NCBI RefSeq assembly: GCF_001989615.1
Contig: NZ_CP019067.1
Span: 310,001-374,000, forward strand
Direction of reading: 5' to 3'
DNA from: Halorientalis sp. IM1011
GTDB lineage: Archaea > Halobacteriota > Halobacteria > Halobacteriales > Haloarculaceae
DNA: 64,000 bases
Positions 36,490 to 45,108 of the stretch are shown piece by piece (the first letter of the stretch is position 1; each line of letters begins with the position of its first letter). Below the pieces are notes generated by a model, which worked only from the letters and a program-made list of their open reading frames with translations, made no database searches and had not been told where the DNA came from. Both the position numbers and the translations under genes were made by a program.

Positions 36490-37914
36490 TCAGTGTCGGA
36501 CTTCGGTGGCGTTCGATACCGTCTCGACACCGGTCACGTCGAAACGGGTTCCGCCCCCTTCGGCGTCGGTGACTCTGACGGACCAGCCGTGGGCCTCGGC
36601 GATGCTCTCGACGATGGCCAGGCCGAGGCCGGTCCCCGTGCTAGCCGTCGTGTAGCCGATCTCGAAGACCTGGTCTTTCTCGCCCGGGGGGATACCGGGG
36701 CCGTCGTCTTCGACGTAGAAGCCGTCGGGTTCGTCACCGACCCAGACGGTCACGTCGTCGTCGCCGTGTTCCACCGCGTTCCGGAAGAGATTCTCGAACA
36801 GTCGGCGGAGGCGACCGGGATCAGCGACGACGGTCTCGTCCGTCCGGACGCACAGCGAGAACCCCGCTTCGTCGACGGATTCGGCACAGCGGTCCAGAAG
36901 CGGCGCGAGCGTGACCGGTTCGGTCTCCTCTACGAACTGCCCGTCGCGGGCGAGTCCGAGCAGGTCGTCGATCATCTCCTCCATCCTGTCGAGGGTCCCC
37001 CGTGCCACCTCGAAGTGTTCCGGGTCGCCGGTTTCGGCGGCCAGTTCGAGCCGCCCAGAGAGGACGTTGATCGGGTTGCGCAGGTCGTGTGAGACGACGC
37101 TGGCGAACTGTTCGAGGCGCTCGTTCTGTCGTTCGAGTTTGCGTTCGCGCTCCTTCCGGCCAGTTACGTCCCGCACGTTGACCACGAACCCTTCGATCGT
37201 CGGGTTGTGGAACTGGTTGTTGCCGACGGCTTCGAGCCAGCGCCAGGAGCCGTCCGCGTGTCTGAATTTGAACTCCGCGGAGTGGGTCTGGTCGGGGTTG
37301 GTGACCGCTTCGACGAACTCCCCCCAGACGGCGTCGGCGTGGTCCTCGTCCATCAGATCGAAGGCGTTCCGCCCCTCCAGATCGTCGGGATCGTAGCCCA
37401 TGTGTCGCTTCCAGGCCTGACTGACGTACTGGAACGCGCCCCGCTCGTCGACGACGGCGATCAGATCCGTCGACTGTTCGAGGAAGGCCCGGTATCGTTC
37501 GCGCTCGCGTTCGAGGAGGTCCCGCGTCCGGTAGGATTCGACGGCCGTCTCGATTCGGTCGGCGAGGATGTCGAATCCGTCTCTGGTCCCCGATTTCGGC
37601 AGGTAGTCCGTCACGCCCCGCGAGAGCGCCCTGCTCGCCAGCGACTCCGATCCCGAGCCGGTGAGCAGGATGAACGGGAGCCGCTCGTCCCGTTCGCGAA
37701 CGGCGTCGAGAAAGGCCAGTCCGTCCATCCCGGGCATCTCGTAGTCACTGACGATACAGTCGAACGACTCCCCGTCCAGCTTCTCGAGCGCATCCTCGGC
37801 TCGCCGCGCCGTCGCTACCGCGAACCGGTCGTCTTCCTGCCGGAGCGCAGCCGATAGCGTCCCACAGTAGTCCCGGTCGTCGTCGACGGCGAGGACGCGG
37901 AGGGAGGTTCCCAT
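36490..37914 (-). CDS. hybrid sensor histidine kinase (receiver-PAS-HisKA-HATPase)
   Basis: 474 residues, soluble. A receiver domain at about 5-125 has acidic Asp11-Asp13, phospho-acceptor Asp57 (VSDYEMPG) and Lys107. A PAS domain covers about 138-255, the HisKA helix carries His276 (VVSHDLRNP), and the ATPase has an N box LFRNAVEHG near 377, a G1 motif DDGPGIPP and a G2 motif GTGLGLAI. There is no transmembrane segment, so it senses a cytoplasmic cue. No partner response regulator is adjacent. Confidence 0.92.
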   Translation of the reverse strand: MGTSLRVLAVDDDRDYCGTLSAALRQEDDRFAVATARRAEDALEKLDGESFDCIVSDYEMPGMDGLAFLDAVRERDERLPFILLTGSGSESLASRALSRGVTDYLPKSGTRDGFDILADRIETAVESYRTRDLLERERERYRAFLEQSTDLIAVVDERGAFQYVSQAWKRHMGYDPDDLEGRNAFDLMDEDHADAVWGEFVEAVTNPDQTHSAEFKFRHADGSWRWLEAVGNNQFHNPTIEGFVVNVRDVTGRKERERKLERQNERLEQFASVVSHDLRNPINVLSGRLELAAETGDPEHFEVARGTLDRMEEMIDDLLGLARDGQFVEETEPVTLAPLLDRCAESVDEAGFSLCVRTDETVVADPGRLRRLFENLFRNAVEHGDDDVTVWVGDEPDGFYVEDDGPGIPPGEKDQVFEIGYTTASTGTGLGLAIVESIAEAHGWSVRVTDAEGGGTRFDVTGVETVSNATEVRH

Positions 37915-38087
37915 CGAGTTGGATTGTGTTGGTCCCGATAATTAATCCACGGTAGAAATTCACACCCGCCCCACCCGAAATTATCGATTATAAAAACTAG
38001 TTCGGTGGCGTGAGTAAATATCCGTCTCGACGGGTATTGTTGCGCAATTCATATCGCCTGCAGTTATTCGATACGATTCTCTGAGGT

Positions 38088-38633
38088 TCAGGGCGCGCGT
38101 TCGCCGGCTTCGACGGTCGTCTCCAGCCAGTTCTCCTCGGGCGGGAGCGGGCAGGCGAACGTCTCGCTGAAGGCACAAAACGGCGAGTACGCCAGGTTGA
38201 AATCGAGGGTGATCTCGTCGCCGTCGTCGAGTTCGCGGTCCGGTTCCAGTTCCATGTACCGACCGTTCTCGTAGGTCGCCTGCCCCGTCGTCTTGTCGCG
38301 GAACGGGACGAAGATCGCGCCGTCCTCGCCCTCCTGTCGGTACCCGTGGAGGTCGTAGGATTCGCCGTCCAGTTCGAAAGAGAAGGTGACGATCCGGAGG
38401 TATCGCACCGCCGGGCCGTTGGTCGTCTCCATCTCGACGGGGTCGGGGTCGTCGTGGACCGTGACCGTCGCCGTGACGCGATAGTCCGGGTCGGGCTGGT
38501 AGTAATCGAGACCGTCGAAGTCGTCGCGCTCCTCAGGGGGAATCGGCGACTGGCGGTGCTCGGCGAAGAACTGGTCTTTCTCCTCGCGGTTGGCCGCGAG
38601 GCGCTGGGCCCACTCGGCGCTGTCGTCGGTCAT
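38088..38633 (-). CDS. DUF1684 protein
   Basis: 181 residues. The DUF1684 family is recognised by an N-terminal helix (LAANREEKDQFFA) followed by SPIPPEERDDFDGLDYY, then a beta domain with FVPFRDKTTG and the C-terminal hallmark YSPFCAFSETFACPLPP. The biochemical role is unknown. The protein is cytoplasmic and highly acidic. It is followed downstream by AT-rich noncoding sequence. Confidence 0.88.
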   Translation of the reverse strand: MTDDSAEWAQRLAANREEKDQFFAEHRQSPIPPEERDDFDGLDYYQPDPDYRVTATVTVHDDPDPVEMETTNGPAVRYLRIVTFSFELDGESYDLHGYRQEGEDGAIFVPFRDKTTGQATYENGRYMELEPDRELDDGDEITLDFNLAYSPFCAFSETFACPLPPEENWLETTVEAGERAP

Positions 38634-38690
38634 ACACTCGGTACTGGTCCGGACGGTTTCAGTCCGGCGGCTCGGGTCGGCACCGGGGGC

Positions 38691-38849
38691 CTACCCGGGC
38701 CAGACCAGCGAGAGGACTGCGAGGACGATGAATATGATGACGAGCCACTTCGCGATGTCCATCGACAGGCCCGCGATACCGCCCGCACCGAGAATGCCGG
38801 CGAGCAAGGCCAGGACGAAAAACCCGATCGCGAGTTCGAGTATCGCCAC
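38691..38849 (-). CDS. DUF1328-type small membrane protein
   Basis: 52 residues with a GTG start at 38849, preceded by GGAGGGGG about 8 bases upstream, an unusually strong Shine-Dalgarno for this genome. Two hydrophobic helices (about 5-22 and 33-49) flank a Gly-rich turn ([10 protein letters not shown]), the pattern of DUF1328 proteins such as E. coli YtjA. The frame is open further upstream, but that part is basic and unconserved. The function is unknown. Confidence 0.7.
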   Translation of the reverse strand: MAILELAIGFFVLALLAGILGAGGIAGLSMDIAKWLVIIFIVLAVLSLVWPG

Positions 38850-39047
38850 GGCTATCCCCCTCCATCGACGCGATGTCGGTTCGCGCGCCGATCGGTCGTA
38901 CGTGCCGCAGTGCGGTCGGACATGGCTATTACGGATAGTCCGCCGACAGGTGTGAGACTGCGGCTTGCACGTGCGTGCTCCTTTTCGTGCCCGTGTCCGA
39001 CCGGGAGATTGATAACGACCGGGTCGACGCAAGCGATAGAGTCGAGC

Positions 39048-39518
39048 ATGACGCCCGTCGAGTTGGTCGGTGCCGCGCTGGCGCTGTGCGCGTCGGTCGC
39101 GGCCGGCACAGTCGCCCACGAGGTATCGCACGCACTCGTCCTCCGAGCGAGCGGCCACTCCTGTGTGATCCGGTGGCGCCCGGACCGCGACGACGGACGG
39201 CTCCGCCCCCGAAGCGCCCTGGCGTCGGTGACGCCCCGGGTCGGGTCGACGAGCTCGCCGACGGCGTTCAGACTCGCCGCTCTCGCACCCCTGGTCCTCG
39301 CTCTTCCGCTTGCACTCGCACTGCTTGGCGTCGTTCCCGACCCCTTCCAGCACGCTCCAGTCCCGGTCCAGGCCGCGCTCGTCGGCTGGCTCGGCTGTGC
39401 GCTCCCGAGCCCGCAGGACTTCGCCGTGGTCTGGTACGCCGACCGAGCCATCGCGCAGGCGACCCCGGACGACGACGAGCGGCCCGGGTCGACCGGTGAC
39501 CTCGCCGAGTCGGCCTGA
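39048..39518 (+). CDS. small membrane protein with HExxH motif
   Basis: 156 residues from ATG at 39048. The first helix (about 5-22) leads straight into [10 protein letters not shown], an HExxH zinc motif placed inside a membrane segment, as in site-2 proteases. Two more hydrophobic segments (about 74-95 and 108-118) follow. A third metal ligand (for example in [10 protein letters not shown], Asp) could complete the site. It may be a reduced M50-like metalloprotease. Its TGA abuts the opposing stop in TGATCA. Confidence 0.65.
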   Translation: MTPVELVGAALALCASVAAGTVAHEVSHALVLRASGHSCVIRWRPDRDDGRLRPRSALASVTPRVGSTSSPTAFRLAALAPLVLALPLALALLGVVPDPFQHAPVPVQAALVGWLGCALPSPQDFAVVWYADRAIAQATPDDDERPGSTGDLAESA

Positions 39519-39920
39519 TCAGGGTCGGAAGTCGAACCGCGGCGGATCGATGTCGGGCGTCCGGTGGTCGACCCGCTCGCCGCCTTCCGATTTGCGAAAG
39601 CTCAGATAGAACGTCCGGCCGCAGCCGTCCTTCTCGGGGTCCGGGTCGTTCCCGTCACCGTCGGACCTGCGGTCCGACGAGCCCCCACTCGTTGTGCTCG
39701 CTGGGACACCCTGTCCCACCGCCTCGCCCTCACCGCCATCGCCGAGACAGACGAACTCGATGCCGTCGGCGGCCTCCCGCTTCTCTATGTCGTCGGTCGT
39801 GCTCGCGTACTCCCAGCCGTCGAGCGGTTCGCGGGTCACGCAGTCGTCGTCGAGGTACCCCTCGCGTTCGACCCCAGTCACCGCCCCGCAGTACGGGCAG
39901 TGATAGGTGACTTCGACCAT
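39519..39920 (-). CDS. zinc-finger protein of unknown function
   Basis: 133 residues. An N-terminal CPYC pair (HCPYCGAVTGVE) and later FVCLG and GCGRTFYLSFRK could provide four zinc ligands, split by a long acidic, low-complexity insertion (about 62-98). It is possibly a nucleic-acid-binding ribbon. No family is recognised. It converges without a gap on the HExxH membrane gene. Confidence 0.6.
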   Translation of the reverse strand: MVEVTYHCPYCGAVTGVEREGYLDDDCVTREPLDGWEYASTTDDIEKREAADGIEFVCLGDGGEGEAVGQGVPASTTSGGSSDRRSDGDGNDPDPEKDGCGRTFYLSFRKSEGGERVDHRTPDIDPPRFDFRP

Positions 39921-40011
39921 GCGGTCCGTTGGGGGCCGAGGGATTTAGCTGGCCCGCCGGCGGCCACGGAGATGGCAAAGGTACTTGCCCCGAGGAACCG
40001 ACGGGTCCAGT

Positions 40012-40863
40012 ATGATAGACGAGACGGTCGAGGAGATCGAGCAGATGCAAACCCACTCCTCGTCGGTCGTGGCCGTGAAGGCCGCCGCCGCCCTCCGGGA
40101 GCTGACCGAGGGGGAGTACCCGACGGTCGAGGAGTTCGTCGTGACCCTCGAGCGCAACGCGAACGCGCTCAAGCGGGCCAACCCCTCCCACGCGTCGCTG
40201 CACAACGCCCAGCGCGAAATCGTCACGGCCGTGAAAGACGCCGACGCCGACTCCGTCGACGAGGCACAGGAGACCCTCGCCGACGCCATCGACCGGGTCG
40301 TCGACCGCATCGAGAGCGCCAAGAGCGAGGCGGCGAAAAACGGCGCGGAAGTCTTCGACGACGGCGCGACGATCCTCACGCACGACTACTCCTCGACGGT
40401 GCTAGAGGCCGTCGAACTCGCCGCACAGGAGGGCAAGCACCTCGACGTGTACGTCACCGAGGCGCGGCCCCGCTACCTCGGCCGGAAGACGGCCCGGGTG
40501 CTCTCTGGGATCGACCGCGTCGATCCCCACCTGATCGTCGACGGCGCGGCCGGGCACTTCCTCTCGGAGTGTGACCGCGTGGTGACGGGCATGTCCTGTA
40601 TCGTCGAGGACACGCTGTACAACCGGATCGGCACCTACCCCATCGCGGCGGCGGCCGCCGACGTGGGGGTCCCGACGACCGTCGTCGGATCGGGCGCGAA
40701 GATCATCGAGGGCGGGTTCGCCTTCGAGAACGAGATTCGGTCGCCGAGCGAGGTGATGCGGGAACCCCCGGAGGGGTTCACCGTCGAGAATCCGGCCTAC
40801 GACGCGACGCCGACGCGCCTCCTCGATACGGTCGTCACCGACGAGGGCGTCAGGGAGTTCTAG
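40012..40863 (+). CDS. eIF2B-alpha/ribose-1,5-bisphosphate isomerase-like protein lacking the catalytic pair
   Basis: 283 residues from ATG at 40012. It has the helical N-terminal and Rossmann C-terminal layout of the aIF2B/MtnA/R15P-isomerase family: an NALKRANPS helix, ILTHDYSSTV (121-130), EARPRYLGRKTA and NRIGTYPIA. In isomerases the second segment has THC and a later one GAD; here these are THD (Asp125) and GMS (Ser195), so the usual Cys/Asp pair is absent. It is more likely a regulatory eIF2B-like protein than an isomerase. Its stop shares CTAG with the next gene. Confidence 0.75.
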   Translation: MIDETVEEIEQMQTHSSSVVAVKAAAALRELTEGEYPTVEEFVVTLERNANALKRANPSHASLHNAQREIVTAVKDADADSVDEAQETLADAIDRVVDRIESAKSEAAKNGAEVFDDGATILTHDYSSTVLEAVELAAQEGKHLDVYVTEARPRYLGRKTARVLSGIDRVDPHLIVDGAAGHFLSECDRVVTGMSCIVEDTLYNRIGTYPIAAAAADVGVPTTVVGSGAKIIEGGFAFENEIRSPSEVMREPPEGFTVENPAYDATPTRLLDTVVTDEGVREF

Positions 40864-41207
40864 GCGTCGACACGGCGCGACCACTGCAACCAGTGGCGCA
40901 CCGAGTGATGCCAGAGACGCGCGACGGTCTCGACCGTCCGGCCGACGGGACCGGCCATCGGCGCGTCGTCGCTCGCGGTGTCCCGGGCGGCACTGTCGGA
41001 GGGCAACGGACGGTCCGCGATCGTGGCCGAACACTCCGGACAGCGCAGCTGTCTGGTTCTCGTCACGTAGTCGTCGGAGGCGGTCCAGTCGCCCCCGACG
41101 AAACTCTCGTGGCCACAGTCCGGACAGAACAGAATCGACTTTCTGCGACCGGTTTTCCGGCTGCCGTCTGGCGGTTCCTGCGACCGACGAAGGTCGGGAG
41201 AGCTCAT
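40860..41207 (-). CDS. zinc-ribbon protein of unknown function
   Basis: 115 residues. Two CxxC pairs, CPDC (about 28-31) and CPEC (about 56-59), form a zinc ribbon. The C-terminal half contains an amphipathic, Trp-rich stretch (ETVARLWHHSVRHWLQW) that may bind membrane or protein. No family is recognised. Its stop is within the CTAG shared with the eIF2B-like gene. Confidence 0.6.
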   Translation of the reverse strand: MSSPDLRRSQEPPDGSRKTGRRKSILFCPDCGHESFVGGDWTASDDYVTRTRQLRCPECSATIADRPLPSDSAARDTASDDAPMAGPVGRTVETVARLWHHSVRHWLQWSRRVDA

Positions 41208-41355
41208 TACCCACGTTACGGTCCGGACGGCTAAAGTCCTGTTGGCGTACTGAATAATCGTGACATACGCCCCGTTCGTTGTCGACGATCGTTCCCCGTA
41301 TTTCGAGGGCCAACGACAACCCTGTGTTTAAGTCAGCGGGCCGGGATGGGGTGGT

Positions 41356-42492
41356 ATGAGCGGGCCATCGACGTTCGGAGCGGCGGGTGGGGATTCGGTG
41401 GCCCAGGTGTCGACACCGGCACCAGCACCGCCGGAGACGCCAGATGGTGGCAGTGGCGCTGGGGAGGCGACGCAGACTGCTGTGAACACCACGACGCCGG
41501 AGTCGGTCGAGACCATGATCCCGACGTCGTGGCTGCCGTTCCCGGTTCCGGCCTGGGCGCTCGACATCTTCGCGACCCTGCTAATTTTGGGACTCGCCTG
41601 GGCGACTTCGCGGCTGGCCGTCGCCGTCTTCGGCCGGCGCATCTCACAGCGGTTCCGCCGGCCGAGCATCACGCGCATGGTGCTGCGAGGGATCCGGGGC
41701 GCCATCTACTTTCTGGCGATCCTGGCGATACTGCCGATATACGGCGTGAGTCTGGGCGACATCACGCTGTCCGTGGCCGTGTTCTCGGCGGCGATAGGTG
41801 TCGTGCTCGCCCCCATCGTCGGGAGCATCATCAGCGGGATGTTCCTGCTGGCCGACCAGCCCTACGAGATCGGCGACATGGTCGAGATAACCGACACCGG
41901 CCAGCGTGGGTTCGTCGACGACATCACGCTCCGGTACACCAAGATCATGACGCTCGACAACACCTTCGTCGTCGTCCCCAACGGCGAGATCCGCAGTCGG
42001 GACGTGGTGAACTACTCCGCCGAGGACACCCGGACCCGCCAGACGCTGGACATCGTCGTGACTTACGAAGGCGACCTCGCGAAAGCCCGGGATCTGGTCG
42101 AGCGGGCGGCGAAAAACGTCGACCGGGTCATCGAGGGTGGCCCGGACATCCGCGTCGGGAGCGCCCGGTACCCCGCCGCGCCGACCTGCTACATCGAGAC
42201 CTTCGGCGATCACGGCGTTCACCTGCGCCTGCGTTACTGGCTGGAGGAGCCGTACAAACTGCTGGCGACCAAATCGCGGGTCCAGACGAACGTCTGGCAG
42301 CGACTCGAAGACGCGGACGTGGAGATCGCCTACCCCCACCAGCACGTGGTCTTCGACGAGACAAGTGGACAGATGGAGGTCGGTGTCAACCCGCCGCGGC
42401 GACGGCCCGAGCCCGACGCCCACCAGCCGGACCCGCGTGCCGACGGGCTAAACGGCGAGAACACGGATACCGGGGAGCCACCGGAGGACTAG
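41356..42492 (+). CDS. small-conductance mechanosensitive channel (MscS family)
   Basis: 378 residues. A periplasmic-side N-terminus is followed by helices at about 60-82 and 100-122 and a pore helix ending in GVVLAPIVGSIISGMFLLADQPYEIGDMVEI, the classic MscS signature leading into the beta domain (about 170-230). A mixed C-terminal domain covers about 230-345. The tail is acidic. It releases solutes on hypo-osmotic shock. It converges on a universal stress protein gene, sharing CTAG at 42489-42492. Confidence 0.92.
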   Translation: MSGPSTFGAAGGDSVAQVSTPAPAPPETPDGGSGAGEATQTAVNTTTPESVETMIPTSWLPFPVPAWALDIFATLLILGLAWATSRLAVAVFGRRISQRFRRPSITRMVLRGIRGAIYFLAILAILPIYGVSLGDITLSVAVFSAAIGVVLAPIVGSIISGMFLLADQPYEIGDMVEITDTGQRGFVDDITLRYTKIMTLDNTFVVVPNGEIRSRDVVNYSAEDTRTRQTLDIVVTYEGDLAKARDLVERAAKNVDRVIEGGPDIRVGSARYPAAPTCYIETFGDHGVHLRLRYWLEEPYKLLATKSRVQTNVWQRLEDADVEIAYPHQHVVFDETSGQMEVGVNPPRRRPEPDAHQPDPRADGLNGENTDTGEPPED

Positions 42493-42884
42493 ACCGTGAC
42501 GATCTTGGCGTCGAGTTCCTCCTGCAGGAACCGCTCGATGTCGGGGTCGTCGGTGACCCGGCGGATCATCCGCCGCCAGCGGCTGGCCTGTTTTCGGCCG
42601 ATGACGACGATGTCCGCCCGCGAATCGGCTACCTCCTCGAGGATCGTCTCCTCGACCAGCATTCCGGTACGGACCACGTAGCGGACGTCGGGCAGGTCGC
42701 TGAAGGTGTTCTCGACGGCTCGTTTCAGTTCGCCCCGCGAGACACGTCGGGAGTTGTGATAGAGGTTGATGTGGAGGACGGTCAGACTGGCCGCCTCCTC
42801 CAGCGCGATCTCGACCGCCCGACGGAGCGTTGCTGTAGAGTGCTCGGTGAGCGGATAGCGCACCGGCACGACGACCTGCGTCAT
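42489..42884 (-). CDS. universal stress protein (UspA family)
   Basis: 131 residues from ATG at 42884 (MTQVVVPVRYPLTEHS). It follows the Usp pattern: VTVLHINLYHN in strand 2, TGMLVEETILEEVADSRADIVVIGRKQASRWRRM in the second half, and a C-terminal strand AKIVTV. The ATP-binding G-x2-G-x9-G-S/T motif is not well preserved (RKQASRW follows the IG), so nucleotide binding is doubtful. It probably has a stress-related role. Confidence 0.75.
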   Translation of the reverse strand: MTQVVVPVRYPLTEHSTATLRRAVEIALEEAASLTVLHINLYHNSRRVSRGELKRAVENTFSDLPDVRYVVRTGMLVEETILEEVADSRADIVVIGRKQASRWRRMIRRVTDDPDIERFLQEELDAKIVTV

Positions 42885-42959
42885 CGTCCTCGAAAACACT
42901 CGCCCACAGTGTCAACCTTTCCTTCCCGGAGGCGACTCCGCCCTCGCGACTGCGCCAAT

Positions 42960-44348
42960 CTAATCGCTGGCGTGCTGGATTCGCCCCTCCACAGTCGGGT
43001 CGATACCCCGGTCGCGGGCGTAGGCGGCCAGTACCTGGTACTGTGTCGACAGCCGCTCGACGCGGTGGTGATCGGAGAGCACGGGGAACTCGTGGTCTGT
43101 GTGGAGCAGGTAGTCGGTCGTCGCGACGGTGTAGGTCTCCCCGTCGGCGGAAACCGGCTCCCCGTCCAGCCGGACCGCCTCGACGCCGCTGCCGTTCCGG
43201 TGGACGGTGAGACCGCTGACGTGGGCGTGCCAGCGGTCGGCCACGGCCTGGACGTGTTCGCCGTCGGCCTCCCGGCAGAGCTGTCGCAGTTCCCGGCCCG
43301 TGAGTTCGGCGACGATCACCGGCTCGTCGAACGGGACCACGCTGACGAGATCAGCGACGGTCACGTCGCCGGCGAGCGGTGGCCCCTCGCGGATGCCCCC
43401 GGAGTTCTGGAGGCCCACGTCCGCGTCGGCGGCCCAGCGATAGGCGTCGGCGACGAAGTTGCCGATCCGGCACTCCCCGGTGTGTTTGATCGCCCGGTCC
43501 CTCGTGATCGGGTCTTCGACGTGCCCGACCACCTCGTCCAGTCCGGCGGCCGCGCGGCGGCGCTCCATCGCCTCGGCGACCGACTCGTCGACCGGCGCGT
43601 CCGCCACGTCGTGAACCGTGACGGCGTCCGGCGACGGGACCAGTTCGAGGTCGACCTCCAGCACGCTGTGCCCGTTCGCACCGGGCCTGGTACAGAGCGT
43701 CCCGTCGACCGTCTCGACCCGGCGCGAGTGGACGTGCCCGCCGAGGATCGCGTCCACGTCGGTCTCGCGTGCGAGTTCGTCGTCTCCGCCACCCAGATGC
43801 GAGAGGACGACGACGGCGTCGACGCCCCGGTCCCGGAGGCGGTCGGCCTCCCGCCGGACCGCGGCGACCGGATCGGTGAACGCCAGCTCCGACGCACCGG
43901 GACACATCGACCCGGTCTTGGGGTCGGTGACGCCGGTCAGTCCCACGGTCGTGCCGTCGACCTCGACGACCGTCGAGGGGACGACGCCGGCCTCGCTCGC
44001 GAAGCGTTCGCCCGCAGCGTTCTCGCCTGTATCCTCGCCCCACTGGACGTTGGCGCTCACCCAGGTCTGGGGTGACTCGCGGACGATGTCGGCCGTCGCG
44101 TCGGGGCCGTAGTCGAAGTCGTGATTGCCGAAGGTGTCCGCGTCGGGGGCGACGGCCGAGAAGAAATCGAGCGCCTGGCGACCCTCGGTCACCATCGAGA
44201 GCACGCCCGGTGCGGTGTTGTCGCCGGTGCCGAGGACGAGCGTGTCGTCGTCCCGGCGCGAGCCGACGAGTCCGGCCAGCCGGCCGATCCGGTCGGGGTC
44301 GTCGTAGGCGTTCTCGATATCGGAGTAGTGGAGGACGCGAGGCGGCAT
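42960..44348 (-). CDS. 5'-nucleotidase/UshA-like metallophosphoesterase
   Basis: 462 residues from ATG at 44348. The N-terminal calcineurin-like domain (about 1-215) has LGTGDN, FGNHDFDYG, SHLGGGDD and GGHVHS. The C-terminal domain (about 240-440) has the LQNSGGIREG substrate-binding motif and DYLLHTDHEFP. In the first metal motif the usual D-x-H reads DIE (Asp10, Glu12). No signal peptide is present, unlike most UshA enzymes, so it is expected to be cytoplasmic. It probably acts on nucleotides or sugar nucleotides. Confidence 0.85.
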   Translation of the reverse strand: MPPRVLHYSDIENAYDDPDRIGRLAGLVGSRRDDDTLVLGTGDNTAPGVLSMVTEGRQALDFFSAVAPDADTFGNHDFDYGPDATADIVRESPQTWVSANVQWGEDTGENAAGERFASEAGVVPSTVVEVDGTTVGLTGVTDPKTGSMCPGASELAFTDPVAAVRREADRLRDRGVDAVVVLSHLGGGDDELARETDVDAILGGHVHSRRVETVDGTLCTRPGANGHSVLEVDLELVPSPDAVTVHDVADAPVDESVAEAMERRRAAAGLDEVVGHVEDPITRDRAIKHTGECRIGNFVADAYRWAADADVGLQNSGGIREGPPLAGDVTVADLVSVVPFDEPVIVAELTGRELRQLCREADGEHVQAVADRWHAHVSGLTVHRNGSGVEAVRLDGEPVSADGETYTVATTDYLLHTDHEFPVLSDHHRVERLSTQYQVLAAYARDRGIDPTVEGRIQHASD

Positions 44349-44437
44349 TCGGTTACGAGTACGCCGCGAGTCGACAAATCCTCTTCGACCGGCCGCGAGA
44401 AGGCAGGAATTTACGGCCGGAGCCATCAGTACACCCC

Positions 44438-44677
44438 ATGGAAGCCCGGACGACAGAGGACGGAGAGCAGCTGTACGTCGCCCGCGAGGAAGCCGAAACC
44501 GGCTCGAAAGGCCCTTTCTTCGTCGTCTACGCCGACCCCGACCGCGAAGACCGCTGGGGCTACTTCTGTTCCAACTGCGAGACTTTCGACAACGCGATGG
44601 ACGCGATGGGCCGTATCCAGTGTAACGTCTGCAGCAACATCCGCAAAGCCGACGAGTGGGACGCCGCCCACGAGTGA
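44438..44677 (+). CDS. small zinc-ribbon protein (DUF5816-like)
   Basis: 79 residues from ATG at 44438. Two Cys pairs, CSNC (about 44-47) and CNVC (about 62-65), lie in GYFCSNCETFD and RIQCNVCSNIRK, preceded by a beta strand FFVVYADPDREDRW. It looks like a haloarchaea-specific small zinc protein of unknown role. It is divergent from the 5'-nucleotidase-like gene. Confidence 0.7.
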   Translation: MEARTTEDGEQLYVAREEAETGSKGPFFVVYADPDREDRWGYFCSNCETFDNAMDAMGRIQCNVCSNIRKADEWDAAHE

Positions 44678-44790
44678 CTGCGGCCCGGAGATCGGGTGCA
44701 GACATCTCCTGGTGCGGGCCTCACCTGGAACCTATAACTTTCCGATCAGGTGAATACACTTAAGCAAGCGCGTGTCATACACCCACGCGG

Positions 44791-45108
44791 ATGGCGACTG
44801 TTACCGCGCCACTAGCCGAGAAGGCAGAGGCCATTTTCACCGATCTGGGATACGTCGTCGAACGCGATGGCCGGGAGTTACGCGCACAGCGAAAGTGGCG
44901 GGTCGTAAACGTCACACCGGTCGACGAGCCGTCGACGCCGGCCGACCCCGGCGAGTTCCACTGTCTCGTCACCTGGCAGGAGAAGGCGACTGCGGTTCGT
45001 GACCGACTCGAACGGCGGGATCCCGACTACGAGTGGGCGGTCATCGGGATCGAAGAAAACGGGGAGTACGAGGTCTGTCACGCGCCGGACGTGAACGTCA
45101 GCGCCTGA
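44791..45108 (+). CDS. conserved haloarchaeal protein of unknown function
   Basis: 105 residues, alpha/beta, no membrane segment. It opens with an ALAEKAEAIFTDLG-like helix, then strands (YVVERDGRELRAQRKWRVVNV) and FHCLVTWQEKATAVRDRLERR. No family function is recognised. A TACACTTAAG element about 28-35 bases upstream could be the promoter. It overlaps the 3' end of the convergent aminotransferase gene by 11 bp. Confidence 0.7.
   Translation: MATVTAPLAEKAEAIFTDLGYVVERDGRELRAQRKWRVVNVTPVDEPSTPADPGEFHCLVTWQEKATAVRDRLERRDPDYEWAVIGIEENGEYEVCHAPDVNVSA

Noticed and set aside
41346-44075. A 909-codon open frame crossing MscS, Usp and the 5'-nucleotidase-like gene
   Set aside because: It covers three real genes in other frames and has an Arg/Asp/Gly composition typical of out-of-frame reading.
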